DNA from: a virus
Length of the DNA stretch: 59,431 nt
Virus record (IMG/VR): IMGVR_UViG_3300043313_002478
Coordinates: 1-59,431 of that record
Reading direction: 5' to 3' (one strand)
Part shown: positions 39,464 to 47,997 of the stretch, piece after piece
Layout of the letters: every line of letters begins with the position of its first letter
Position numbering within the stretch: position 1 is the first letter of the stretch
Program-made: the position numbers and the translations under genes
The notes under the pieces: generated by a model
Told to the model about the DNA's origin: nothing
Database searches by the model: none
The model's input: the letters and a program-made list of their open reading frames with translations, nothing else

Positions 39464-41200
39464 ATGCGGATCTCCACCACCGGGTCCATCGTGTATGGCA
39501 CCGATCGGGTCGCCATCGACGGCGCGATCCCCGCCGCGCTGAACAGTATCCAGGGCGGGCAGGTCTCGTGGTACGACGCCACGACGGTGTTCTGGCGCGA
39601 GGACCTCGGCGCCGGCGCGAGTGGCCTGCGCTTCTACGACACCGTCTCGCACGCGATCACCACCATCGACAACGTCGGGGCCAACGTCGCGTGGGCGGGG
39701 CAAGGGCGCTGGGCGGCGTGGTTGGCGGGGGGCCCGAGCCGGGGTGTGCGGACCTCCTTCGGCGTGGTTACCCCACCGAACGGCATGGGCATGGGCGACG
39801 TCGCGGGGGACACCGGCGATATCGTGCTGGTCTCCTCCTACGCGAGTGGCTCGGGCCTGCGGTGTTATCAAAGCGGCGCGCTCACCCGCACCTTCAACGG
39901 GACCCTCAACCAGCCGATCATCCGCACGCGGTACGGGGCGGTCGCGTTTGGCCAGCCCGCCGGGTGGTACGTGGTGAACATCGCCACGGGGAACACCGTG
40001 GGGTACTACCGCCGGACCGACCCGGTGAATTGGATCATCCCCATCTACGACGGGACTGACTGGTGGGTGGTGGAGCGGGTGGAGAACTTGTCCATTCGCA
40101 AGGTGGACAGCGACCAGGCGTACATCATCGAGCCCAACCCGATTGCGTTCGCGCCAGACGCCATCCTCCTGTCCGCCGGCGTGGCGCGCATCGCCTACAC
40201 CATCACTGAGGGCGAGGCGCTCAGTGACCTCGTCGTGGTCAACCTGACGTTGAACTCCGGCGCGGCGACCCGCGGGGTGGTGAGCGGCGGGACGATCAAC
40301 TACGCCGCGACGTCGTTCTCGCCGACCACCGTGGGCCTCACCGGTCCGGCCGGGAACCCCTCGGGTGGGGGTGGCGGCGGCGGTGGCGGGGGTGGGGGTG
40401 GCACCCCCCAGAACCCCACGATCATCCCGCGGATTCAGCGCCCGGAGCCGCCCCCCTCGCGGGCGACCCGGCTCTACCCGCATGTCGACCAAATCAAGGA
40501 CACCGCGGCGAAGCAGTCCCTGCGGGTGTTGTGGGACCAGCACCACGATGTGGTCGACCAGATTCGTACCGTCCAAGCGACCCAAACCCGGCAGGCGACC
40601 GCGATCACCCAGGCCCAATCCACCGCCACCGCCGCGCAAACCGCCACCGCGCAGAACGCCGCCCTCGCCGGGAAGCAGACCAGCGCGTTCCCGGGCGACT
40701 CGATTCAAATCTCGGGGGTGGGCACCGGGAGTGGTGGCGCCGGGACCGGGGGTGGGGGTGGCGATGCGGCGTGGGACCAAGGACAGGGGGGCTCGGGGTT
40801 GGCGTCGAGCTACCCCACCGGGCACGCCCCGGCCGGCGCGCCGCTGGACCTGGTCACCGTGGGGAGGATCTTGGGTGGGGTCCAGAAGGAATGGTCCGCC
40901 CTCCTCGCCCCGGCGGCCAGCGGCCCCGCCCGGGACGCGAACCTCGCCGAATTCATCGTCCGGCTGATCTGGCACCTCGCCCAGGCCGGGTTCACCGCGG
41001 GCAACAACCGCAACCCCTCCGGCGCCACCGGCATCGACAACTTCGTGGCCCAGGTGGACGGGGTGTTCCGGGGGTATGATATTTTCCCAGCGGCCAACTT
41101 CAGCGCCTATGGCTCGTTTTTGAACCAGGCGCAGATTCAGATGTTGCCGCTCGGTACCAGCGAAACCGGGTACATCCCCAACGCGGGGTTGCCCGACTAG
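39464..41200 (+). CDS. Tail protein: propeller-like head, poly-Gly linker, coiled coil
   Basis: 578 residues. Residues 1-290 have short WD/Kelch-like strand pairs (SIVYGTDRVAIDG, VAWAGQGRWAAWLAGG). A run of 13 glycines at about 301-313 links to a helical segment (LRVLWDQHHDVVDQIRTVQ then Gln/Ala/Thr-rich) likely to form a trimeric coiled coil. A second Gly-rich linker leads to a C-terminal globular tip. The start of the propeller resembles that of the 26009 protein (GERVVYGIDG). A spike or fibre assembly role is likely. Confidence 0.5.
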   Translation: MRISTTGSIVYGTDRVAIDGAIPAALNSIQGGQVSWYDATTVFWREDLGAGASGLRFYDTVSHAITTIDNVGANVAWAGQGRWAAWLAGGPSRGVRTSFGVVTPPNGMGMGDVAGDTGDIVLVSSYASGSGLRCYQSGALTRTFNGTLNQPIIRTRYGAVAFGQPAGWYVVNIATGNTVGYYRRTDPVNWIIPIYDGTDWWVVERVENLSIRKVDSDQAYIIEPNPIAFAPDAILLSAGVARIAYTITEGEALSDLVVVNLTLNSGAATRGVVSGGTINYAATSFSPTTVGLTGPAGNPSGGGGGGGGGGGGGTPQNPTIIPRIQRPEPPPSRATRLYPHVDQIKDTAAKQSLRVLWDQHHDVVDQIRTVQATQTRQATAITQAQSTATAAQTATAQNAALAGKQTSAFPGDSIQISGVGTGSGGAGTGGGGGDAAWDQGQGGSGLASSYPTGHAPAGAPLDLVTVGRILGGVQKEWSALLAPAASGPARDANLAEFIVRLIWHLAQAGFTAGNNRNPSGATGIDNFVAQVDGVFRGYDIFPAANFSAYGSFLNQAQIQMLPLGTSETGYIPNAGLPD

Positions 41201-41210
41201 GAGTCACCCC

Positions 41211-41633
41211 ATGAGTGTCCCAGCACTCCCGTCCGGTCACGTCTACACCACCCGTGTGCTCCCGTCCGAGGAATGGCCAGTCAAGTACGCCCAGGCCCAG
41301 CTCCTCCAGTACCCGCAGCTCCCCAACCCCGAGCACACCATGATGATCGTCGTCGAGGACCCCGATGGGGTGATCGTCGCGTCGTGGTGTGCGATGAACA
41401 CCGTCCACTTGGAGGGGCTGTACGTCAGCCAGGCGTACCGCCACGTGGCGGCGGTCGCGCGCGAACTCATGGTGGGGATGGGGGTCGCCCTCCTGAACGT
41501 CGGGTGCCGCGAAGCCTTGACCATTGGGCAGGACCCGGCTATCGTCTCCCTAGCGCAGAAGGCGGGGTTTGTCATCATTCCCGGGACACTCCTCAAGCTG
41601 GCTCTGACGCCCCCTGTGGAGGCGCCGTCCTGA
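41211..41633 (+). CDS. GNAT-like acetyltransferase
   Basis: 140 residues, GGAG upstream. GNAT fold order: MIVVEDPDGVIVASW (strands 2-4), HLEGLYVSQAYRH (motif with receptor-facing strand), VARELMVGMGVALLNVG (helix 3), TIGQDPAIVSLAQKAGF (helix 4) and a final strand. The P-loop Q/R-x-x-G-x-G/A is weak (YRHVAAVARE), so acetyl-CoA binding is unsure. It sits among tail and ejection genes. It may modify a host or virion protein on entry, or be a virion component. Confidence 0.55.
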   Translation: MSVPALPSGHVYTTRVLPSEEWPVKYAQAQLLQYPQLPNPEHTMMIVVEDPDGVIVASWCAMNTVHLEGLYVSQAYRHVAAVARELMVGMGVALLNVGCREALTIGQDPAIVSLAQKAGFVIIPGTLLKLALTPPVEAPS

Positions 41634-41634
41634 G

Positions 41635-42285
41635 ATGCCTGCTGTCGTCCCCCTGATCATGATCGGTGGGTCGCTTGTGTCCAGTTACATGGCCAAGCGA
41701 CAAGCCGACAAGGCCCAGAAGGCCCTGCAGCCGTCCATTGACGCGCAGACGGGGATCGCCCAGACGTTCCAGCAGCAGGGGACGCAACTGATTGGCGAGG
41801 GGCAGGACCAGCTCCGCGCGCCCACGAATTTCTACCAGCAGCTCCTGAGCGGCAACAAGGCGGCAGTGTCCCAGGCGGTCGCGCCGGACGTCGCCAATTT
41901 GCGCGATGTGTACAGCGGCGCGCACAAGCAGCTCGAACGATCGGGCACCCAGGGGGCCAGCCGCGATATGGCCTCGGCCGAATTGGGTCGGCAGGAAGCG
42001 GGGCAACTCGGCAGCTTCGTGCTGGGCGCGCGCCCCGCCGCGGCCGAAGCCATGACCGCCATGGGCCAGAACACCCGCGCCGCCGGGGTGGGCATGGGCA
42101 TGAACGCGGCCAACATCTACGGGTCGCTTCTCACCGGCGCGCGCCAGGATCGCGCTTACAACGGCGCCATCTCCCAGCAAATCGGCGAGAACACCGGCGA
42201 ACTCCTCACCTCCATCTACAAGGCGTGGGGGAGCAAACAGGGCCAGAAGAACCCGCTCCCGCCCGGTGAGGTCATCCGGTTCTAA
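41635..42285 (+). CDS. DNA ejection protein, P22 gp7-like by position
   Basis: 216 residues. N-terminal hydrophobic segment (PAVVPLIMIGGSLVSSYMAKRQ) then helices with repeated Gln/Ala (AQTFQQQGTQLIGEGQ). LRDVYSGAHKQLERSGTQGA and the later helices match the pattern of small internal proteins ejected with the DNA. It is first of three adjacent genes in the P22 gp7-gp20-gp16 order. Its TAA overlaps the next ATG. Confidence 0.6.
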   Translation: MPAVVPLIMIGGSLVSSYMAKRQADKAQKALQPSIDAQTGIAQTFQQQGTQLIGEGQDQLRAPTNFYQQLLSGNKAAVSQAVAPDVANLRDVYSGAHKQLERSGTQGASRDMASAELGRQEAGQLGSFVLGARPAAAEAMTAMGQNTRAAGVGMGMNAANIYGSLLTGARQDRAYNGAISQQIGENTGELLTSIYKAWGSKQGQKNPLPPGEVIRF

Positions 42286-44189
42286 TGGGCTCCTTTTTCG
42301 GCGGTCTCCTTGGCGGCTTCAATCGCGCGGCGGCGATCACCCGGGAGGAATCCCGGCGTGAGCAGGACGCGCAGGACGCCCGCGAAAACGAGGCGCTGAA
42401 ACTCCTCACCGAGCACGGCACGCCCGAGTTGGCGGACGCCGCTGCGTCGGCCATGTTCCAGAAGGCGCTGGGCGGGAAGGCCCCCAAGCAGGGGTTCATG
42501 GCCGGGCTGATGGGCAACCCGCGTGCGATCACCCACCCGGCGGTGCAAACGGTCATGGCGCTGATGCGTCAGCCCGAGCAGGTCGGTGGCGGGTTGCCGG
42601 TGAGCCGCGGGACGATGTCCGCGCCGACATCTCCGGCCCAGCCCGCGCCGAGTGGGGCGTCTGCCGCGATGGCGCCGCCGCCAGATGCCGCCGGTGGCGG
42701 GGTGAACCCCGGGGCGCTCACGCCTCCGCCCACGCCGCAGTCGCTCCCCGTGTCGAGCGCGCCGCCGCAGGTGAATATCCAATCGACCCAGCGCACCCCG
42801 GGGGTCAGCCGGCCGCGGCAGATTCTGGAGGACCCGGCGGTCAAGGCCCAACGCCTCGCGACGTCGAAGTGGCGCGGGGAACTCCAAGCCAAGGGCGACA
42901 TCCTCACCGAGTACGGTGCCACCCCCGACGAGCGCCGCGAGACGATCATGCGCGATATCGGCGGCGCGCAGGGCTCCCAACTGGGGTACCGCCCCGTGGG
43001 CCGTCCCTACGTCAACGACGCCGGGGAGATGGTCATTACCCTCGTCAACGGCGCCGGGCAGACCATGGAGGCCCCCTCGGGTCCGTGGACCAGTGGCTCG
43101 GGCGGTGGCGGGGGTGGCAAGCAGCAGGTCACCGGGACCGTCCCGGATGGCCAGGGCGGCACGCGCCAAGTGAGTGGGTACTTCGACGGCGCCAAGGGGG
43201 GGTACTTCGACACGAATGGGATCCCGCTGGTCGGGTTCATCCGGCAGTCGATCGCCACCGGCGCCGGGATGACGCGCGATTCGCTGGCCCGGGCCACGTT
43301 TGGCGGCCGCGCCTACGCCCTGCTCACGCCCGAGGAACAGCAACACGTCCTGAAGCTGGAGCAGGATTACCTCCGGACGTCCGCGTTCAACCGGGGCACG
43401 GGCGCCGGCGAGGCCGCCAACCAGACCAAGCTGAACGCCCCCATCGGCATCAACGAAGGCGCGCAGCAGGGGGTGAGCGGCACGACCACCTTGGGCCAGC
43501 TCGACGGCGTGGCGATGTTCACGCCCGAGCAGAAGGTCCGGTACGAAGCGATCAAGGACCTCCGCCCCTCCTTGGAGCGCGTGCGCGACTTGGTGAACGT
43601 CGTGTTCCCGGATTCGACCGGGCTCATCGGCGGGATCACCGCGGCCGCCGTGTTGGCCGGCAAGCGCGCCTCGCGTGACCCCGACCTCGCGCGGCTCGAA
43701 GCGTTGGTGGATCAATCCCTCTCCCACGTCGCCAAGTCGATCAGCGCGGAAACGGGTCGCCTCACCGAGCAGGATGCGGTCCGCGCGCAGACGTCGCTGG
43801 CCAACCTCAAGGCGGCGCTCCTGAGCGGGGATACGAAGGAATCCGCCCTCGCCCGGATCGACGAGACCCTCGACAGCACCGACCGCATCCTGAAGGACCT
43901 CCCCAACCCGGCGGCGGCGCTCCGATCCCGTGGGTCGGGTAGCCTCACGACGCCACCGCCGGCCCCGGCCGGGGACGCTGGGACGCGCCCGGCTTCCGGC
44001 GGTGGTGCGCCACCGGCTCCGGCCGGAGCGCCGTCGGCGGGTGGGGCGGTGGACCAGACTCTCGCGCCGGATGTGGCCGCCTATGTGGAAACCGTGAAGG
44101 TCCCCCCGGGGATGCCGTTCGCGGTGATCGAGGGCGCGGGCAAGGTCATCCACAAGTACCCGGACGGCCGCGTGATCGTGATCAAGTAG
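42285..44189 (+). CDS. Internal virion/ejection protein
   Basis: 634 residues; ATG overlaps the previous stop (TAATG). A helical N-terminus (FFGGLLGGFNRAAAITREES), a long Pro/Ala/Ser-rich disordered region (about 100-190), and a helical C-terminal half (LERVRDLVNVVFPDSTGLIGG, LVDQSLSHVAKSISAETG) typical of ejected proteins that thread through the tail channel. The last 55 residues form a small separate domain (VPPGMPFAVIEGAGKVIHKYPDG). P22 gp20-like in position only. Confidence 0.55.
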   Translation: MGSFFGGLLGGFNRAAAITREESRREQDAQDARENEALKLLTEHGTPELADAAASAMFQKALGGKAPKQGFMAGLMGNPRAITHPAVQTVMALMRQPEQVGGGLPVSRGTMSAPTSPAQPAPSGASAAMAPPPDAAGGGVNPGALTPPPTPQSLPVSSAPPQVNIQSTQRTPGVSRPRQILEDPAVKAQRLATSKWRGELQAKGDILTEYGATPDERRETIMRDIGGAQGSQLGYRPVGRPYVNDAGEMVITLVNGAGQTMEAPSGPWTSGSGGGGGGKQQVTGTVPDGQGGTRQVSGYFDGAKGGYFDTNGIPLVGFIRQSIATGAGMTRDSLARATFGGRAYALLTPEEQQHVLKLEQDYLRTSAFNRGTGAGEAANQTKLNAPIGINEGAQQGVSGTTTLGQLDGVAMFTPEQKVRYEAIKDLRPSLERVRDLVNVVFPDSTGLIGGITAAAVLAGKRASRDPDLARLEALVDQSLSHVAKSISAETGRLTEQDAVRAQTSLANLKAALLSGDTKESALARIDETLDSTDRILKDLPNPAAALRSRGSGSLTTPPPAPAGDAGTRPASGGGAPPAPAGAPSAGGAVDQTLAPDVAAYVETVKVPPGMPFAVIEGAGKVIHKYPDGRVIVIK

Positions 44190-44192
44190 CCC

Positions 44193-46970
44193 ATGGCCAG
44201 CCAGGGGTTCAGCGTCCGCCTCCCGACGCCCGAAGAGGTCATCACCGCCAAGCGGAACGGGTCCATCCAGACGCCCAATGGGCAACCCGTGCCCGGGCTG
44301 ACGGCCCCGCCACGGCCGGTGTCGGCGGACCAGACGGCCACCCCGGCGCCCGCGGCGGGTGGGTTCCAGCAGCGGATGCCCACGCCCGAGGAAGCGGCGA
44401 TGGCCAAGAGCCCGCGGCTCGATGACCTGCCGGTACCCCCTTCGTTTGGGTCGATGCGGCCGCCGCCCACCCCGCCCAACGTGGGGCTGGACCGGTTCGT
44501 TCGCCAGCCCACCGAGGGGCTGCTGAACACCATGGACGCCGCGCGGCGGTCGCCCGGGTTCACCCCGAAGGAAGTCACCGGGGTCTCGCGGGAGATCCTT
44601 CCCACGACCGGGTCCATTATCGGAGGCACCCTTGGCGCGCGCGAGGGTCCGGCCGGGGCCGTAGCCGGGTCGACTATGGGCGCCGGGTTTGGCGACCTCG
44701 CGTCGATGGTGGTGGAAACCGCCGTGGGCGCACCCCCCTCGTTGTCCTCGGTGGCGGATCGGTTCACCTCCTCGACGGCGACCGGCGCCGCCAGCGAAAT
44801 CGGGGGGCAATTCGCGGGAAAGGTCCTCGGGAAGGTCGCGGCGCCGTTCGCCAACAAGGTCACCGCGGCCGGACGCCAAGCGGCCGAGTACCTCGGGGGC
44901 CACATCACCCCGGCCCAGATGGCCGACTCGCCGTTTCTGGCCACCCTGGAGAACATCACCAAGAATTCGTTTCTGGGCAGCGGCCGGTACCGCGACTTCA
45001 TCACCAAGCAGAACGAGATCCTCACCACCAAGGTGGACCAGCTCCTGAACCAGTACGGCTCCCGCGCCGGGGTGGAAGAGGCCGGGAAGGTGTACCAGGC
45101 GGCCGGTCGGCGGGCCGTGGGGGCCGCCACGCAGGGGGCGGAGGCGCAGGCGGCTGGACAGCTCGGCCAGGCGCAGTCGGCGCACCAGGCCGCACAGGCG
45201 GGGCTGGAGGGGGCCACCCAGAGCGCGCAGACGGCGCGAGGTGACCTCCTCAAGGAGTACGGCGACCCACGCGGGCCCGAGGCCACGGGGCGCCTCTGGC
45301 AGAACCTCCAGCGGGTCGCGCACGAGGGGGCCAAGGAGCACGGCTCGGCCCTCTACGCCAAGGTGGATGAACTCGCGCAGGGGGTGCAGGTGCCCCTCAC
45401 GTCGTTGCGCGACTTCGCCGAGCAGGAACTCGCCCGGTATGGCGAACTCGGCGCCGCGCTCGAAGGGGGCAAGGGGGTCAGCGCCGCGCGCAAGGTGATG
45501 GCCACCGGGAAGGACGACGTCGAGGGCGACCTCCTCGCCGGGATCAACGCGGTCCCCGGCAACGACATGGCCAAGGCCGCCCTGTCCGGGATGCGCCCCG
45601 ACAACCCCCAGCGGCAGATGCTCCTGGAGTTGATGAGTGGCGCGGGGATCGGCGCCGAGGACGGGGTGAGTTTCGAGCAGGCGCACCGGATTCGCTCCAC
45701 GTTGTCGCAGATGTCCCGGGACGCCGCGCGCACGGGGAATTCCAAGGTCAAGGGGATCGCCGACCAACTCTCCAAGCGGATCGACGACGCGATGACCGAG
45801 GCGGCGGGCGGGACGGATACCCCCCTCTCCCAGGCGTACCGTGAAGCCAGCGGCGCGTGGAAAACCATGGCCGACACCTACGAGCGGGGGATGCTGGCGC
45901 AGGTCGCCCGGCGCGAACCCCGCGTGGTGGTCGACACGATGATCCGCCCGGGCCGCGTGGCCGATATCGCCAAGGCCAAGGCGGCGGTGGGCGAGGACGG
46001 CTGGAAGGCGATCCAATCCGAGCACCTCCACGACCTCCTAACCGGTCCCGACGGGAACCCCGTGGACGCCAAGACCCTCACCAAGCGGCTGGTGGCCCTC
46101 CGTCCGGAAACCATCGAGGCGGTGTACGGCAAGGACGGCTTGGCCAAGTTGGGCGGCCTGCAGGGGATGCTGGCCACGGTCGCCGAGCGCCAGGCGGGGG
46201 TCGAGGCCGCGTCCAAGGGGCTCACCCTCGCCGAGAAGGCCGCGGGGAAGGCCAAGCCGCCCGATTTGGGGATCCCCCACCTCGACAGCGACCCGCACAC
46301 GGTGCTGGCGAAGATCATCCAGCCCAACTCCATCGAGGCGGTGGAGCGGGCCAAGGCCCTCGTGGGGCCCGAGGATTGGGCCAAGGTCCAATCCGCGCAC
46401 GCCCAGCAGATTCTCCAAGGTGATGGGGACAAGCTAGTCACCGGCGACGTGTTGATGAACCGGCTGAACAAGCTGTCGCGAGAAACCATGGACGCGACGT
46501 ATGGGCGATCCGCCGATGGGTTCTACCAACTCGCGCGCGTCATGGAGCAGTTGGAGAAAAAAGAGGGCATCGGCACCGGCCGGGTGGCGATCCAGCTCAC
46601 CCAGGGCGGCACCGTCACCGGGCTCATGCTGGGGAAGATGACCAAGGCCGCCGGCGCGGTCCTGGTCGGCCCGATGATGCTCGGGCGGATCATGGTCAAC
46701 CCGGTCGCGCGACAGTACTTGACCACCGGCCTGCGGGCGACCGCCGCGGGCGATTCGGCCACCGCCGGACGGGTGGGGGCGAACCTCCTCGGGTTCCTCG
46801 TGCGGGAGGGGTACCTGCAGAGTCGCGGCGCCGCCCCACCCGCCCCTACAGACGCGCCGGCGGGACGGGGACCGGGTCCTCGTGCCGGAGGGCCGCCGAT
46901 GCCGAACCCGGCGCCGGTGCCGGGGGGCCGGACGATGCCCCCACCCGCCCCACGCGGCGGAGGCGACTAG
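44193..46970 (+). CDS. Large internal virion/ejection protein with internal duplication
   Basis: 925 residues. A glycine-zipper-like segment at 138-170 (GSIIGGTLGAREGPAGAVAG) could insert into membrane. A long Gln/Ala-rich helix follows (EAQAAGQLGQAQSAHQAA), with helical domains on to 800. Two units of about 80 residues (about 580-665 and 706-790) repeat the pattern R-A-K-A-x-V-G-x-x-x-W-x-x-I/V-Q-S-x-H. A short motif, R-x-PTPEE, occurs twice near the N-terminus (9-15, 61-67). The Pro/Gly-rich tail overlaps an opposing gene by 125 bp. P22 gp16-like by position. Confidence 0.55.
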   Translation: MASQGFSVRLPTPEEVITAKRNGSIQTPNGQPVPGLTAPPRPVSADQTATPAPAAGGFQQRMPTPEEAAMAKSPRLDDLPVPPSFGSMRPPPTPPNVGLDRFVRQPTEGLLNTMDAARRSPGFTPKEVTGVSREILPTTGSIIGGTLGAREGPAGAVAGSTMGAGFGDLASMVVETAVGAPPSLSSVADRFTSSTATGAASEIGGQFAGKVLGKVAAPFANKVTAAGRQAAEYLGGHITPAQMADSPFLATLENITKNSFLGSGRYRDFITKQNEILTTKVDQLLNQYGSRAGVEEAGKVYQAAGRRAVGAATQGAEAQAAGQLGQAQSAHQAAQAGLEGATQSAQTARGDLLKEYGDPRGPEATGRLWQNLQRVAHEGAKEHGSALYAKVDELAQGVQVPLTSLRDFAEQELARYGELGAALEGGKGVSAARKVMATGKDDVEGDLLAGINAVPGNDMAKAALSGMRPDNPQRQMLLELMSGAGIGAEDGVSFEQAHRIRSTLSQMSRDAARTGNSKVKGIADQLSKRIDDAMTEAAGGTDTPLSQAYREASGAWKTMADTYERGMLAQVARREPRVVVDTMIRPGRVADIAKAKAAVGEDGWKAIQSEHLHDLLTGPDGNPVDAKTLTKRLVALRPETIEAVYGKDGLAKLGGLQGMLATVAERQAGVEAASKGLTLAEKAAGKAKPPDLGIPHLDSDPHTVLAKIIQPNSIEAVERAKALVGPEDWAKVQSAHAQQILQGDGDKLVTGDVLMNRLNKLSRETMDATYGRSADGFYQLARVMEQLEKKEGIGTGRVAIQLTQGGTVTGLMLGKMTKAAGAVLVGPMMLGRIMVNPVARQYLTTGLRATAAGDSATAGRVGANLLGFLVREGYLQSRGAAPPAPTDAPAGRGPGPRAGGPPMPNPAPVPGGRTMPPPAPRGGGD

Positions 46971-47223
46971 ATCCGCTCGGGGACGTAGCCACCAGCGTCG
47001 GTTGGCCATCGACCACCGCCAATTTCACATCGGGGATGATCCGCCGGCCCTGCTTGTACCGCACGGGCAAGAGTGGCACCCACCCGGGGTCGTCACTCGG
47101 TGGGGGGTTCGTCACCACCATGTGATACCGCCGCCCCTTGAACGGGCCGGAGAGGAACGACCGGATGCGGCCGAGGGTGCCATCCGGGAGTTTCTGATCG
47201 TCGTGGTCCACAAAGGTGGTCAC
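46846..47223 (-). CDS. Hypothetical protein, convergent overlap
   Basis: 125 residues from GTG 47223-47221, overlapping the upstream TGA (GTGA) with GGAG eight bases before. A beta-rich core (VTTFVDHDDQKLPDG, RYHMVVTNPPPSDDP, LLPVRYKQGRRIIPDVKLAVVDG) in the first 80 residues; the last 40 are Pro/Ser/Arg-rich and run antisense to the end of the 44193 gene. Last gene of the leftward block. Function unknown. Confidence 0.5.
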   Translation of the reverse strand: MTTFVDHDDQKLPDGTLGRIRSFLSGPFKGRRYHMVVTNPPPSDDPGWVPLLPVRYKQGRRIIPDVKLAVVDGQPTLVATSPSGSSRLRRVGRVGASSGPPAPAPGSASAALRHEDPVPVPPARL

Positions 47224-47783
47224 AGTAACCGCTCCCACACGGTAAACCACCGGGCGCGCGCGTTCCGGCCGGTGCCCACCGCAATGACAAACACTTCCTG
47301 CGCGCGCTTCCCGGGGTCGGGCCAGAGGTAATCCAGCACCCCGACTTTGCCGCCGATCGGGACGACGTCGAGGGCGTTCTTGAGGAGGGCGTTCAGCGGG
47401 GGCAACTTGTCCGCCCCGGGGGCGTATTTCGCCGCGTCCTCCTCGGTGTAGGGTCGGTCGATCAGCACCGCGTGCCAGGCGTACCGCTCCACCGCGTTCA
47501 GCTCGGGGAGGAGCACCTCACGCAAGGGGAGCGGCTCTCGGACATCCTGCAGGAAGTCCGGGGCACACGCCGGGTCGAGGTCGACCGTCTTGTCGTTCAC
47601 CCCGAACCCCTTGAAGGGGTACTCCCGCACCTTCCCCCCGCACACGTGCAGGACCGCATCCTCCGCCCCCACGCCCAGCGCGGCGCGCGCCCGGCCCAGG
47701 AACCCCGCCGGGTACGCCCCGTAGTACTTCACCTTGGGCCTGGCCAGGATCATCACGTCGGTCAGCGGGCGGTAGTCACCCAC
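47220..47783 (-). CDS. Methyltransferase-like protein
   Basis: 187 residues, GTG start overlapping the previous stop. Rossmann-type MTase layout: HVCGGKVREYPFKGFGVND (motif I position), KTVDLDPACAPDFLQDVRE (motif II with acidic residue after strand 2), then HAVLIDRPYTEEDAAKY, where a DNA N-methyltransferase would read DPPY, and a C-terminal KVGVLDYLWPDPG strand. The Gly-rich loop is short and the first Pro is Arg, so activity is uncertain. It may modify DNA, a nucleotide or another substrate. Confidence 0.55.
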   Translation of the reverse strand: MGDYRPLTDVMILARPKVKYYGAYPAGFLGRARAALGVGAEDAVLHVCGGKVREYPFKGFGVNDKTVDLDPACAPDFLQDVREPLPLREVLLPELNAVERYAWHAVLIDRPYTEEDAAKYAPGADKLPPLNALLKNALDVVPIGGKVGVLDYLWPDPGKRAQEVFVIAVGTGRNARARWFTVWERLL

Positions 47784-47997
47784 GGTTCAGCCGTTCCTGG
47801 TGCGCCTTGGCGATCCCTTCGAGGTCGGCGAGGTCCTCGCCGTGGCGAATGACCAGCCGTTCAAGGGTCAGTACGCGCCGTTCGAGTGCGGTGAGCCGCT
47901 GGGCCACCGCGTGCTTCCAGGCATTGGCCGCGCGCACGTTCCGCATTGTCGCGTCCTGGGGATTGCGCTTCTTCGCTCCTACACGTTTGGCTGCCAT
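47776..47997 (-). CDS. Small basic coiled-coil protein
   Basis: 73 residues from ATG 47997-47995 with GGAGG four bases upstream. Basic N-terminal 25 residues (AAKRVGAKKRNPQ), then one long helix with leucine heptads (RLTALERRVLTLERLVIRHGEDL). Likely a small oligomeric nucleic-acid-binding protein linked to the polymerase gene it overlaps. Confidence 0.5.
   Translation of the reverse strand: MAAKRVGAKKRNPQDATMRNVRAANAWKHAVAQRLTALERRVLTLERLVIRHGEDLADLEGIAKAHQERLNRG

Noticed and set aside
42282-46031. A 1249-residue open frame on the minus strand
   Set aside because: Antisense shadow of the ejection genes: high third-position GC keeps stops away. The protein is low complexity (Arg/Gly/His/Pro-rich) without motifs, and lies opposite better supported genes.
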